This document shows, one piece after another, positions 7,158-15,306 of a DNA stretch of 17,089 nucleotides; the stretch's first letter is position 1, and each line of letters begins with the position of its first letter. Source of the stretch: Svornostia sp051306365 (GTDB lineage Bacteria; Actinomycetota; Thermoleophilia; Solirubrobacterales; Solirubrobacteraceae); contig JBPPNC010000064.1 in NCBI GenBank assembly GCA_051306365.1, positions 1-17,089 of the forward strand. Reading direction: 5' to 3'. Below the pieces are notes generated by a model. It was not told the origin of the DNA. It made no database searches and saw only the letters and a program-made list of their open reading frames with translations. The position numbers and the translations under genes are program-made.

Positions 7158-7163
7158 ATCCTA
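7158..7163 (-). promoter_or_regulatory. Probable -10 box of the tRNA-Gly/tRNA-Pro operon
   Basis: TAGGAT on the minus strand, 14 bases before the tRNA-Gly 5' end, agrees with the actinobacterial -10 consensus TANNNT. No good -35 is visible 16-18 bases upstream, where the sequence is already the end of the SDR gene. Confidence 0.4.
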
Positions 7164-7181
7164 TCGGGTCACGCGTCGCGT

Positions 7182-8021
7182 TCACCGCGTGGCCGGCGGC
7201 TTGCGCTCCTCCGTGGGCACTTCGCCCTCGCCGACCGTCAGCGCCGCCGGCGGCCAGCCGCCGTAGAAGTTGTCCCGCGCGCCGTCGACCGTCAACACCG
7301 CACCGCTGAGCGCCATCCGCAGCGGTGACGCGCACAGCGCGACCATCCACGCGTGTTCCTCGGGCCGGCCGAGCCGTTGCATCGGGACGCCGCCAGCCGT
7401 CTGCGCGCGCACGGTGGGCGGGTACTTGTCGAGGGCGTCCGTGTCGTAGTGGCCGGCGGCCGCCGCGACGACGGCGATGTCGTCGTCATACAGCTCGGCG
7501 GCCAGCTCGCGGGTGTAGCCCTCCACCCCCGCCCGCGCGGCGCCAGAATGCGTCATCCCGGGCAGGCCGTTGTGCGGCGAGAACGTCACGTTGACGATCG
7601 TGCCGCCGCCCGCTGCCCGCAGGGCGGGGAGCGCGGCTTCGCACATCCGGCGCGTGCCGCCGAGGTTCAAGCGCCAGACGGCGCGCCAGCCTTTCAGCTC
7701 GATGCCCTCCGCGGGGACGAAGTACTGCCCGCCCGCGTTGTTGACGAGGATGTCCAGCCGGCCGTGGCGGCTGACCGCGTCATCGACGATCGCCCGGGCA
7801 CCCTCCTCGGTGCGGATGTCCCCCGCCACGAACCCGGCGCGATCGCCGAGCTTCGCGACGGCGGCCTCCAGCACGTCGGCGCGGCGACCCGCGATGACGA
7901 CGCTCGCGCCGCAGCGCAGCAACTCGGCGGCCGTGGCCCGCCCCAGCCCGGTGCCACCGCCCGTGACGAGCGCGACGCGGCCGGCCAGCAGGCCGTCGGC
8001 GAAAACCTCAGAACCCGACAT
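7182..8021 (-). CDS. SDR-family oxidoreductase, peroxisomal trans-2-enoyl-CoA reductase (PECR)-like
   Basis: A 279-residue NAD(P)-dependent short-chain dehydrogenase/reductase. The cofactor motif TGGGTGLG (20-27) and NNAGG (93-97) are present. The stretch GGQYFVPAEGIELKGW and the later HSGAARAGV (157-165) resemble human PECR, which reduces trans-2-enoyl-CoA in fatty acid metabolism. The normal YxxxK site is not intact: the aligned positions are S158 and R162, as in PECR-type enzymes, so the catalytic acid is uncertain. The start is ATG at 8021; the ribosome site is weak, but the frame begins shortly before the first beta strand as expected. A fatty acyl-CoA role would suit the alcohol/aldehyde oxidation genes further right, but they are not in one operon. 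Confidence 0.85.
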   Translation of the reverse strand: MSGSEVFADGLLAGRVALVTGGGTGLGRATAAELLRCGASVVIAGRRADVLEAAVAKLGDRAGFVAGDIRTEEGARAIVDDAVSRHGRLDILVNNAGGQYFVPAEGIELKGWRAVWRLNLGGTRRMCEAALPALRAAGGGTIVNVTFSPHNGLPGMTHSGAARAGVEGYTRELAAELYDDDIAVVAAAAGHYDTDALDKYPPTVRAQTAGGVPMQRLGRPEEHAWMVALCASPLRMALSGAVLTVDGARDNFYGGWPPAALTVGEGEVPTEERKPPATR

Positions 8022-8061
8022 GCGGCCGGAACGTTATCCCGGCCGCCGGATCAGGCCGCAG

Positions 8062-8964
8062 CTACCGGCGGGCGCGGACCGCGTTCTTCAGGATGTTCAG
8101 CGACGGGCGGGCCTTGCCGTCCGAGCCGATGAACGCCGAATCCCACGTGTCCTTGTTGGACGAGCTGTCCCAGTGGTAGAAGAAGATGTACGGGATCCGC
8201 GGGTTGTTGCCCCAGGTCTTGAGGATGAAGCTCGTGACCTTGGCGGCGTGCGCCGAGCCCTGCTTGAGCTTGATCTTCGACTTGTTGCGACGCGCGACGA
8301 GGCCGCCGGTCTCGGTCAGCCACACCTGGCTGCCCTTCACGGTCTTCAGCAGCGCCTTCGTGTCCTTGGTCGAGAACTTGTTCGCCGACACGTAGTTGTG
8401 CAGGCCCCAGTACTTGGGCTTGACCTTCGTGTACGTCAGGAACTCCTTGACCCACGCGGTCATGTTCTTGGTGTCGACGAGGTCGCCGGCCAGCACCTTG
8501 CAACCCGAGCAGTTGGACTTCATCGCCTTGTAGTAGCTGGCGATGAGCTTCGCCCGGCGCGCATCCTCGAGGTTGGGCTCGTTCCACGCCGCGTAGTTCT
8601 TGACGAAGGGGTACTTGCGCTTGAACTTCTTGAATTCGCTCGTGTACTGCGCGACGGTCGGCCGCGAGTGCGGCTTGACGCGCGAGCGCTGGAACGTGAC
8701 GAGCGGCGTGATGCCCTGGGCCCGCGCGCGGTTGAGCCAGACGTCGGCCTCGTCGCGGGTGAAGTCGTAGCGCAGCGTGTCCCACGGGAGCGAGACGCGC
8801 GCGAACTTGACCTTGAGATCACGGAAGCGCTGGTCCTCGAACATGTTCGACTTCTGATCGGCGATGCCGAGCTTGGCCTTGGCGTCAGCGTTGGCCGGGG
8901 CGGTGAGAACGAACCCGGCAACGAAGCAGATGGCGATGAGAATGAGGGAGGGGAGACGGCGCAT
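8062..8964 (-). CDS. Secreted glycoside-hydrolase-like protein (clan GH-A fold)
   Basis: A 300-residue protein with an N-terminal signal peptide: MRR, a hydrophobic core (LILIAICFVAGFVL) and a likely cleavage after about residue 26-28 (ANADA). The mature part has features of a TIM-barrel clan A hydrolase: RVSLPWD near 56-62, acid/base motif AAWNEPN with E129, and nucleophile motif LTETGG with E218. The spacing between the two Glu is normal. It is rich in Lys and Arg, so probably cationic. Substrate unknown; GH39, GH5 or related actinobacterial families are possible. The ATG at 8964 is chosen because the signal peptide begins there; upstream in-frame codons are not signal-like. Confidence 0.75.
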   Translation of the reverse strand: MRRLPSLILIAICFVAGFVLTAPANADAKAKLGIADQKSNMFEDQRFRDLKVKFARVSLPWDTLRYDFTRDEADVWLNRARAQGITPLVTFQRSRVKPHSRPTVAQYTSEFKKFKRKYPFVKNYAAWNEPNLEDARRAKLIASYYKAMKSNCSGCKVLAGDLVDTKNMTAWVKEFLTYTKVKPKYWGLHNYVSANKFSTKDTKALLKTVKGSQVWLTETGGLVARRNKSKIKLKQGSAHAAKVTSFILKTWGNNPRIPYIFFYHWDSSSNKDTWDSAFIGSDGKARPSLNILKNAVRARR

Positions 8965-9092
8965 AGTGATAGTGGTCGGCTTTCGGAGGGCGGCAGTTGA
9001 GTGCCGTTTCGGAACGAACCACGGCACGCGGCTGAAGTTACGGTATGTGCGGGGCGTTGTCTGTCCACTTCGCGACACAGCGCGGCGGGCAC

Positions 9093-9098
9093 TATCCT
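9093..9098 (+). promoter_or_regulatory. Probable -10 box of tRNA-Trp
   Basis: TATCCT, 11 bases before the tRNA-Trp 5' end, fits TANNNT. The -35 is weak; GCGACA at 9072-9077 is slightly too close. Confidence 0.4.
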
Positions 9099-9109
9099 CG
9101 TCGGACCGA

Positions 9110-9183
9110 AGGGGAGTAGCTCAGCTGGCCAGAGCACCGGTCTCCAAAACCGGGGGTCGCAGGTTCGAATCCTGTCTCCCCTG
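9110..9183 (+). tRNA. tRNA-Trp (anticodon CCA)
   Basis: A 74-nt cloverleaf. The acceptor stem AGGGGAG pairs with CTCCCCT, with discriminator G. The anticodon loop CTCCAAA carries CCA, and the T-arm has GGTTCGAATCC. In many actinobacteria tRNA-Trp precedes secE-nusG; that is not so here. Its last 28 bases are nearly identical to those of tRNA-Pro. Confidence 0.95.
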
Positions 9184-9581
9184 CTTCGGGAACTTCTGCC
9201 GCATCCGTCCGACGGCGAACGTATGTTCGCTCGGGTGGCTGGGATACATCGCACACCCGAAACCATCGCGGCAGCGCTCCGCGCGCGCGGCACGGGTGAG
9301 CCCCGGGCCTCCGTCAGCCAACGCCTCGCGATTCCCGCGGCCACACCGACTACCTGGGAACGCGGGCGGATCCCACGAACTGCGAGGGCGCTGCTCACCG
9401 GTGACCCGGTGTGCGCGTCCTGCAGGTCGCACCACCCGGCCGTGGGGTACGTGGCACATCTCCGTGGCAACCCGTGACGCCGTCGCCCAGCTCGACGAGC
9501 ACGGTGGGCCCAAAGCGGTAGCGAGGCCTCACGACCGCGCTCCCCGCTCTGTTACCCACCAGGCGTTCGTGCCAGAGACAC
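9184..9581. other. Intergenic region without recognisable gene
   Basis: About 400 bases between tRNA-Trp and the end of the SGNH hydrolase gene. Frames that cross it either read through the tRNA or lack a plausible start and coding bias. A small CCGTC/GACGG hairpin at about 9206-9216 may terminate the tRNA transcript. I see no riboswitch or repeat. Confidence 0.5.
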
Positions 9582-10193
9582 TCAGGCGCCCGCACGCGCG
9601 CTGAGCACCGGTTCGTCCGCGAGCGCGGCGACCACCGCCTCGTAGATCGCCCGCTGCCCGGCGATCGACGGGTGGAAGCCGTCGCTGGCCAGGAAGTCCC
9701 CAGCCAGTGCCCTGGTGACGATCGAGAAGTCCACGAGCCGGACGTCGTGCCGCCCCGCGACGTCGTCGATCACCGCGTTGAACTCCGTGGTCGCGCGCAC
9801 CACCCGGGCGCGGGAGCGCTCCCGGTACGGCAACAGCTGCGACATGTCGGCGATCCGCCCGCCGATGAGCAGCGCGTCCGGGTTCGCCGCGCGCAGCGCC
9901 GAGAACATCGCGTCCATCTCCGAGCCGAACATCTCCGCGTCCGGCGCAGTGAGCTTCATGACGTCGTTGCCGCCGCAGATGAGGCTCACGACATCCACCG
10001 GGCCACCCAGGGCGTCGTCGAGCTGCGACCCGCGGACCTCGTCGCTCGTCATCCCGAAGACCGCGAGGTTGTCGTAGACGAGATCGCCCTGCGACTCGCG
10101 CAGCCGCTCGGCGAACAGATCCGCCCAGCGGGTGCCGGGCGGGGTCTCGTCGATTCCCGCCGTGAGGCTGTCCCCCATCGCCACGTACCGCAC
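9582..10193 (-). CDS. SGNH/GDSL-family hydrolase (esterase or lipase-like)
   Basis: A 203-residue esterase of the SGNH fold. Block I GDSLTAG has nucleophile S9. Block II is around NLAVFG (42-47), block III GGND has N76, and block V DGFHPS has D171 and H174. All four key positions are present. There is no signal peptide, so it is probably cytoplasmic. Family members deacylate lipids, carbohydrates or thioesters; the substrate here is unknown. The GTG start at 10193 overlaps the TAG of the preceding gene by one base, indicating translational coupling with the membrane protein and J-domain protein upstream. Confidence 0.85.
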   Translation of the reverse strand: MRYVAMGDSLTAGIDETPPGTRWADLFAERLRESQGDLVYDNLAVFGMTSDEVRGSQLDDALGGPVDVVSLICGGNDVMKLTAPDAEMFGSEMDAMFSALRAANPDALLIGGRIADMSQLLPYRERSRARVVRATTEFNAVIDDVAGRHDVRLVDFSIVTRALAGDFLASDGFHPSIAGQRAIYEAVVAALADEPVLSARAGA

Positions 10194-10735
10194 TACGGGC
10201 CCTCCTGCAGTGTCTCGCGGCGATGACGTTCGACCGCCTCGTCGAGCCGCTCCTTGGCTGATTCGCTGGGCGCCGTCGCATAGTCGGCGGCCGCCGCGGC
10301 GATCTTGACGAACAGTGTGGCGAAGTACTCGGCGTCCTCGCCCAGGCCCTCGTTGGCCTCCTGCCAGGTGACGACCGCGGCCTCGATGTCGAGCGCGTCG
10401 CCGGCGAGCTGCGGGTCGGGTTGGCCCGAGGCCGCGGTGCTCTCGCTGATGGCGACCACGAGGGTCGCGGTGTCGTCGCGCAGGCGGTCGAGGCCGGCGA
10501 GGTCGAGGACCCCGGGCTCGGCGCTGGCGGGCTCGGGCTCAGGCGCCACGGCCGCCACCTGCTGCTTCGACGGCGCGGCCTTCGCCGTGGCGGTCGTCCG
10601 AGCGGTCGTCGTGGGCTGCGCCGCCGATTCGGCCCGGTCGTCTCCCCCGCCGATCACGCGCTCGACGGCGAGCGCCACGACCGCCGCCGGCCACAGCGAC
10701 ACCACCAGCCCGACGAGCACGAACAGCGCCCTCAT
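10193..10735 (-). CDS. Single-pass membrane protein of unknown function
   Basis: A 180-residue protein with one N-terminal membrane helix (about residues 3-25, ALFVLVGLVVSLWPAAVVAL). A low-complexity linker rich in Thr, Ala, Pro and Glu follows (about 37-75), then a helical acidic domain (about 80-175). The short basic N-terminus suggests either a signal anchor with the C-terminal domain outside, or a signal peptide. No known family is recognised. The start is ATG at 10735, overlapping the stop of the J-domain gene as ATGA; the longer open frame to 11002 is a shadow of that gene. The end overlaps the SGNH hydrolase start. Such tight coupling implies a shared function or fixed stoichiometry. 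Confidence 0.7.
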   Translation of the reverse strand: MRALFVLVGLVVSLWPAAVVALAVERVIGGGDDRAESAAQPTTTARTTATAKAAPSKQQVAAVAPEPEPASAEPGVLDLAGLDRLRDDTATLVVAISESTAASGQPDPQLAGDALDIEAAVVTWQEANEGLGEDAEYFATLFVKIAAAAADYATAPSESAKERLDEAVERHRRETLQEGP

Positions 10736-11502
10736 GCCGGCTGCCGCTGCTCGCGCAGCCAGTCGTAGGCGGCGCGCATCTCGGCGTGGCCGAGGATCGT
10801 CCACGCCTGGTTCAGGCGGATCATCTCCTCCGTGCCGTCCGCGTGGACGTCGGGATGCAGCGTCTTCGAACGCTCGCGATAGGCGACGCGCAGCTGCTCC
10901 TCCGAGGAGACCGGCGCCACCCCGAGCGTCTCGTACAGGCTGCTGGCGGCGAGAACGGTGCGGCGCTGCATCTCGTCGAGCGGACCGAGCGGCGACGCCC
11001 ACAGCGTCTCGTCGTCGAAGCTCTCGATGAACTCGGCGCCATGCCAGGCGTCGAGGTGCGGCAGGCCGTTGGCGAAGTCAGATGCGCTGCGAGCACCCCA
11101 CGCGGCGGGGTCCGCCGGGGGGGCGGCGAGGGCTCGCACGTTCGTCGCCAGCGCCCGCCAGCCGTGGACGAACCACGAAGGGATCGCCAGCCAGCCGAAC
11201 GCGGCGTTGTAGAAGAGCGCGCCCGCGGTGCGCGTCTGCGCGCATGGACCGCAGACGTAGGCGGCACGGCGGTCGGCCCGCGTCCACCAGATCGCCGACG
11301 ACAGCCGGACCCACCCGCGGAACCGGACGGGCCGACGCGTGGTGCCGCAGCGGTCGCACGCCATGGAGCCCGCGGGCAGCGCGACGACGAACCCGTCCTG
11401 CAGGTTCGCCGAGAGGTTCGAACCGCACTCCGCGCAGCAGTCACCGCCCGTCCGCGGAGTTCCGCACGTGCCGCACAGCAGTGACGTGGTGTGCCCGCTC
11501 AT
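10732..11502 (-). CDS. Zinc-ribbon protein with C-terminal J domain (DnaJ-like)
   Basis: A 256-residue protein. The N-terminal part has Cys pairs C10-C13 and C23-C26, then C49-C52 and C84-C87, suggesting two zinc-binding elements. The middle (about 95-120) is hydrophobic and aromatic (FYNAAFGWLAIPSWF) and may touch a membrane. The C-terminus (about 189-248) is a J domain with the essential HPD motif at 216-218, which stimulates Hsp70 (DnaK) ATPase. The domain order is opposite to classic DnaJ, so this is a specialised co-chaperone rather than the housekeeping one. The start at 11502 is supported by GGGGAAG just upstream; an in-frame ATG at 11583 would add 27 residues of poor quality. It leads the operon with the membrane protein and SGNH hydrolase. 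Confidence 0.8.
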   Translation of the reverse strand: MSGHTTSLLCGTCGTPRTGGDCCAECGSNLSANLQDGFVVALPAGSMACDRCGTTRRPVRFRGWVRLSSAIWWTRADRRAAYVCGPCAQTRTAGALFYNAAFGWLAIPSWFVHGWRALATNVRALAAPPADPAAWGARSASDFANGLPHLDAWHGAEFIESFDDETLWASPLGPLDEMQRRTVLAASSLYETLGVAPVSSEEQLRVAYRERSKTLHPDVHADGTEEMIRLNQAWTILGHAEMRAAYDWLREQRQPA

Positions 11503-11616
11503 CTTCCCCAAGTCTTGGTCCCCCGGACCCCCTCCTAGCGGCCGAAGGGTACATCGCGGACGACGCGACGTCAGCTCACGCACCCCTCAGCGCGGGGGCC
11601 GAACGTGCCAAGAGAC

Positions 11617-11778
11617 ATGGCGTCCACCGTCATCCGGGGATGGCTCGTCGTCGCGATGGCGGTCGGCAGCGCCATGATGTGGGTCGTGGGGATCAGTGGA
11701 CTGGCGATCGAGCAGGCGAGCGCGGCCACGCGCGGCGCCGTTGGCGTCGCAGCGCGCAGTTTGCTTGACGCTCCTTGA
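11617..11778 (+). CDS. 53-residue small membrane protein (candidate)
   Basis: An ORF from ATG 11617 to TGA 11776-11778, divergent from the J-domain gene. The product begins MASTVIRGWLVVAMAVG and has one hydrophobic segment (about 5-31) ending in an amphipathic Ala-rich tail (QASAATRGAVGVAARSLL). Third positions are mostly G/C. The ribosome site is weak (AAGAGA, close to the start), which lowers confidence. It lies 61 bases before the GMC oxidoreductase gene. No family recognised. It may be a real small inner-membrane protein or chance coding in the intergenic region. Confidence 0.4.
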   Translation: MASTVIRGWLVVAMAVGSAMMWVVGISGLAIEQASAATRGAVGVAARSLLDAP

Positions 11779-11839
11779 CTTCGCACCGTGCGCGCACGAA
11801 CGTGTCCGGTCGGGTCGGGTACACGAGGAGGAGCGCGAG

Positions 11840-13831
11840 ATGAGCGAGTGGATGACCGCCGAACGGCAGGAGGCGCTGCAGGCGATCTGCGACACGGTCG
11901 TGCCGGCGATCGAGCGAGCCGAGGATCCGCACGGCTTCTGGGCGCGGACCGCGACGGACATCGGCACCGACGCGGCCATCGTCGAGTACCTCACGGCGAT
12001 GCCCGACGCCGAGCGCGAGGGGCTGCTGGGGCTCGTCGACGCGCTCGGCGATCTGGGGATCGCCCGGTCCTCGCCCGAGTCGCGTGAGCAGCTCCTGACC
12101 AACGTGGCGCTGCTCGGTCCCCAGGCGACCGTGGGTGTCGCGGCCCTGATCGGGCTCACGCTGTTCCTGACCTACTCGCTGCCCGACCCGGCGACCGGCC
12201 AGAACCCGATGTGGGCCCAGTTCGGCTATCCCGGCCCGGTGAGCGCGCCCCCGACCGGAACGAAGACCATCTCGCCCGTCGTGCCCGAAGGCGACGAGCT
12301 CACCCTCGACGCCGACGTCGTGATCGTCGGCTCGGGCGCGGGCGGCGGCGTGATCGCCGGGACGCTCGCCCAGGCCGGGCTGAACGTCGTCGTGCTCGAG
12401 GCGGCCGGCTACTTCGACGAGTCGGACTTCAACCAGTCCGAGCTGTGGGCCTTCCAGAACCTCTACTGGCGCGGCGGCCCGACGCCGACGGCCGACTTCA
12501 ACATCAGCCTGCAGGCGGGCACGACGCTCGGCGGCGGCACGACGATCAACTGGACGACGTCGCTGCGCACCCCGAGCTGGGTGCGCGAGCAGTGGGCCCG
12601 CGAGCACGGCCTGGAAGGCGTGGACGGCCCGGAGTTCGACCGCCATCTCGACGCGGTCTGGCGGCGCATCTCGGTCAACGACGACTGCTCCGAATACAAC
12701 GGCCCGACGCAGCGCCTGAAGGCCGGCGCGGACGCGCTCGGCTGGTCGTTCCAGACGATCACGCGCAACGCCGACGCGTCACGCCACGATCCGGTGACCG
12801 CCGGCTACCTCGGGTTCGGCGACCAGTCGGGCTCGAAGCAGGGCACGCTGAAGACGTACCTGCAGGACGCGTTCGACGCCGGCGCGCGGATCCTCGTGCG
12901 CTGCCGCGCCGACCGGGTCCTCGTGGAGGACGGGCGGGCCGCGGGCGTGCAGGCCACCTGCACCGACCCGGCGACCGGCGCGCAGACCTCCGTCACGGTC
13001 CGGGCACCGCGGGTCGTCGTCGCGGGCGGCTCACTGGAGTCCCCCGCGCTGCTCCTGCGGTCGGGCATCGGCGGCCCCGCCGTCGGCGACTACCTGCGTC
13101 TGCATCCCGTCTGCGCGCTGACGGGCGTCTACGCCGACGACCAGGAGGCCTGGTGGGGCCCGCCCCACTCGGGCGTGGTCGACGAGTTCGCCAACCTCGG
13201 CGACGGGTACGGCTTCCTGATCGAGACGGCCCAGTACACGACGGGCGCCGGCGCGGCCTTCGTCCCGTTCACCTCGGGCGCCGAGCACAAGGAGTCCCTC
13301 AGCCGGTTCGCCAACGGCGCGACGGCGATTGCCCTGGTGCGCGATCACGGGCACGGCCGGGTGACGATCGATGACGACGGCGAGGCGGTGCCGACGTACG
13401 CCGTCACCGACGAGGTCGACCTCGCGAACTTCCACCGGGCCATCGTCGCGCTCGCGCGCGCCCACGAAGCAGCGGGCGCCGTGCAGATCTCGGCGCCCGC
13501 CGAAGGCCTGCCCAAGTGGAACTGGGGCGAGGACCTCGACGTGTACATCGCGGGCCTGCAGGCCATCCCGTTCGCCGCGGGCGGGCACCGCATGTTCTCC
13601 GCGCATCAGATGGGCAGTTGCCGGATGGGCGCCGACCCGCAGACCAGCGTCGCCAACCCGTTCGGCGAGCTGCACGACACCCCCGGGGTGTGGATCGGCG
13701 ACGGCAGCGCGTTCCCGACCCCGTCGGGCGTCAATCCGATGATCTCGATCATGGCGCTCGCCCACCGCACGGCCGAGGCGATCGCCGCCGCGGCCGGCAA
13801 GCCCACCGCCGACCTGGCCGCGCAGGCCTGA
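11840..13831 (+). CDS. GMC-family FAD-dependent oxidoreductase, long-chain-alcohol-oxidase-like
   Basis: A 663-residue flavoenzyme that probably oxidises an alcohol to an aldehyde, passing electrons to O2 (giving H2O2) or another acceptor. An N-terminal helical extension (1-150) with a hydrophobic stretch (VGVAALIGLTLFLTY, 98-112) resembles fatty alcohol oxidases and may attach it to membrane. The FAD-binding Rossmann motif is VIVGSGAGGG (161-170), with E187 closing the fold. TLGGGTTINWT (229-239) is the GMC signature region. The C-terminal catalytic pair is H589 (AHQMGSCRMG) and N632 (GVNPM). The start is fixed by GAGGAGGAG upstream of ATG 11840. An aldehyde dehydrogenase follows 13 bases later, so the pair likely converts alcohol to acid. 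A sterol or terpenoid alcohol substrate is also possible. Confidence 0.85.
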   Translation: MSEWMTAERQEALQAICDTVVPAIERAEDPHGFWARTATDIGTDAAIVEYLTAMPDAEREGLLGLVDALGDLGIARSSPESREQLLTNVALLGPQATVGVAALIGLTLFLTYSLPDPATGQNPMWAQFGYPGPVSAPPTGTKTISPVVPEGDELTLDADVVIVGSGAGGGVIAGTLAQAGLNVVVLEAAGYFDESDFNQSELWAFQNLYWRGGPTPTADFNISLQAGTTLGGGTTINWTTSLRTPSWVREQWAREHGLEGVDGPEFDRHLDAVWRRISVNDDCSEYNGPTQRLKAGADALGWSFQTITRNADASRHDPVTAGYLGFGDQSGSKQGTLKTYLQDAFDAGARILVRCRADRVLVEDGRAAGVQATCTDPATGAQTSVTVRAPRVVVAGGSLESPALLLRSGIGGPAVGDYLRLHPVCALTGVYADDQEAWWGPPHSGVVDEFANLGDGYGFLIETAQYTTGAGAAFVPFTSGAEHKESLSRFANGATAIALVRDHGHGRVTIDDDGEAVPTYAVTDEVDLANFHRAIVALARAHEAAGAVQISAPAEGLPKWNWGEDLDVYIAGLQAIPFAAGGHRMFSAHQMGSCRMGADPQTSVANPFGELHDTPGVWIGDGSAFPTPSGVNPMISIMALAHRTAEAIAAAAGKPTADLAAQA

Positions 13832-13844
13832 GGAGCAGAGGACA

Positions 13845-15278
13845 ATGGCGACCGAAACGAGCATCCGCTGTGACCGCTTCTACATCGGCGGGGCGTGGGT
13901 CGATCCCGGCCCGCGCGACACCCATGACGTGATCAACGCCGCGACCGAGGAGCTGATCGCGACGATCCCGCTCGGCACCGCCGACGATGTCGACCGCGCG
14001 GTCACCGCCGCGCGCGCCGGCTTCGACGAATGGTCGCAGAGCGACATCGCCACCCGCGCGGGCGTGCTCGCCGCGATCGCCGCGGGCCTGGAGGCGCGCG
14101 GCGATGAGCTCGCTGCCCTCATCGCCAGCGAGCTGGGCATGCCGATCGCGCAGTCGCGCTTCATCCAGGCAGGGCTGCCCGCGATGTCGTTCGGCTCGAT
14201 GGCGCGGATCGTCGGCCAGTTCCCGTGGCAGGAGCAGCTCGGCAACTCCATGATCGTGCGGGAGCCCGTCGGCGTGGTCGGCGCGATCACGCCGTGGAAC
14301 TACCCGCTGCATCAGGTCGCCGCGAAGGTCGCCCCCGCCATCGCGGCCGGGTGCGCGATCGTCGTCAAGCCCTCGGAGATCACGCCGCTGTCCGCGTTCG
14401 TGCTCGCGGAGATCATCGATGAGGTCGGCCTGCCCGCGGGTGTCTTCAACCTCGTGACGGGAACCGGGCCGGTCGTCGGCGAGGCCCTGGCCGCACACGC
14501 CGGCGTCGACATGGTCTCACTGACGGGATCGACGCGGTCCGGGCGCCGTGTCGGCGCGGTCGCGGCCGAGAGCTTCAAGCGCACGTCGCTGGAGCTCGGC
14601 GGCAAGTCCGCGTTCGTCATCCTCGACGACGCCGACCTGATGGAGGCCGTCCCGCACGGCATCGAGCAGTGCATGCTCAACTCCGGCCAGACCTGCTCGG
14701 CGCTGACGCGGATGCTGGTCCCGCGCGACCGGTTGGCTGAGGTCGAAGCGATCGCCGCGGCCGCCGTGGAGACGGTGGTGCTCGGCGACCCGTTCGACCC
14801 CGACACGACACTCGGCCCGATGGTCACCGCCGCGCATCGCGAGCGGGTGCTCGGCTACATCCGGACGGGCATCGCCGAGGGCGCGCGGGTGGTGATCGGC
14901 GGGCTCGAGCCGGTCGAGGGGATCGACCGCGGCTGGTTCGTGCGCCCGACGGTGTTCTCCGACGTGACGCCGGAGATGACGATCGCCCGCGAGGAGATCT
15001 TCGGCCCCGTCCTCGTCCTGCTCGCCTACGACGACGAGGAGCAGGCGATCGCGATCGCCAACGACTCGTCGTACGGGCTCTCCGGCGGCGTGTGGTCGGC
15101 AGACCGGGACCGTGCCGAGCGCGTCGCCCGGCGACTGCGCACCGGGCAGGTGGCGATCAACAACGCCGCGTTCAACCCGCTCGCGCCGTTCGGGGGCTAC
15201 AAGCAGTCCGGCCGGGGGCGCGAGCTCGGCCCGCACGGGCTGGTCGAGTTCACCGAGACGAAGGCGATCCAGCGGTGA
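13845..15278 (+). CDS. Aldehyde dehydrogenase (NAD(P)+-dependent)
   Basis: A 477-residue member of the ALDH superfamily, full length. The oxyanion Asn is N151 (TPWNYP), the cofactor-binding Lys K175 (VKPSE), the nucleotide-binding loop LTGSTRSGR (226-234), the general base E250 (LELGGK) and the nucleophile C284 (SGQTC). All catalytic residues are intact. It begins 13 bases after the GMC oxidoreductase stop, with GAGGAG as ribosome site, so the two form an operon: the oxidase makes an aldehyde and this enzyme oxidises it to a carboxylic acid. The exact substrate cannot be read from sequence. It could belong to a broad-specificity ALDH class. Confidence 0.93.
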   Translation: MATETSIRCDRFYIGGAWVDPGPRDTHDVINAATEELIATIPLGTADDVDRAVTAARAGFDEWSQSDIATRAGVLAAIAAGLEARGDELAALIASELGMPIAQSRFIQAGLPAMSFGSMARIVGQFPWQEQLGNSMIVREPVGVVGAITPWNYPLHQVAAKVAPAIAAGCAIVVKPSEITPLSAFVLAEIIDEVGLPAGVFNLVTGTGPVVGEALAAHAGVDMVSLTGSTRSGRRVGAVAAESFKRTSLELGGKSAFVILDDADLMEAVPHGIEQCMLNSGQTCSALTRMLVPRDRLAEVEAIAAAAVETVVLGDPFDPDTTLGPMVTAAHRERVLGYIRTGIAEGARVVIGGLEPVEGIDRGWFVRPTVFSDVTPEMTIAREEIFGPVLVLLAYDDEEQAIAIANDSSYGLSGGVWSADRDRAERVARRLRTGQVAINNAAFNPLAPFGGYKQSGRGRELGPHGLVEFTETKAIQR

Positions 15279-15286
15279 CGACGGGG

Positions 15287-15302
15287 CGCGCCGCGCGGCG
15301 CG
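15287..15302 (+). terminator. Perfect GC palindrome after the aldehyde dehydrogenase, possible terminator
   Basis: The 16-base palindrome CGCGCCGCGCGGCGCG begins nine bases after the stop. It can fold as a 6-bp stem with a GCGC loop. It has no U-tract. It separates the alcohol oxidation genes from the operator and the DoxX-OhrR pair. Confidence 0.4.
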
Positions 15303-15306
15303 GTTC

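Noticed and set aside
8520..9470. 316-codon minus-strand frame crossing tRNA-Trp
   Set aside because: Runs through a tRNA and overlaps the hydrolase gene in another frame; its product is Ser/Arg low complexity.
10736..11002. N-terminal extension of the 180 aa membrane protein
   Set aside because: Shadow of the J-domain gene; the ATGA overlap and membrane helix place the start at 10735.
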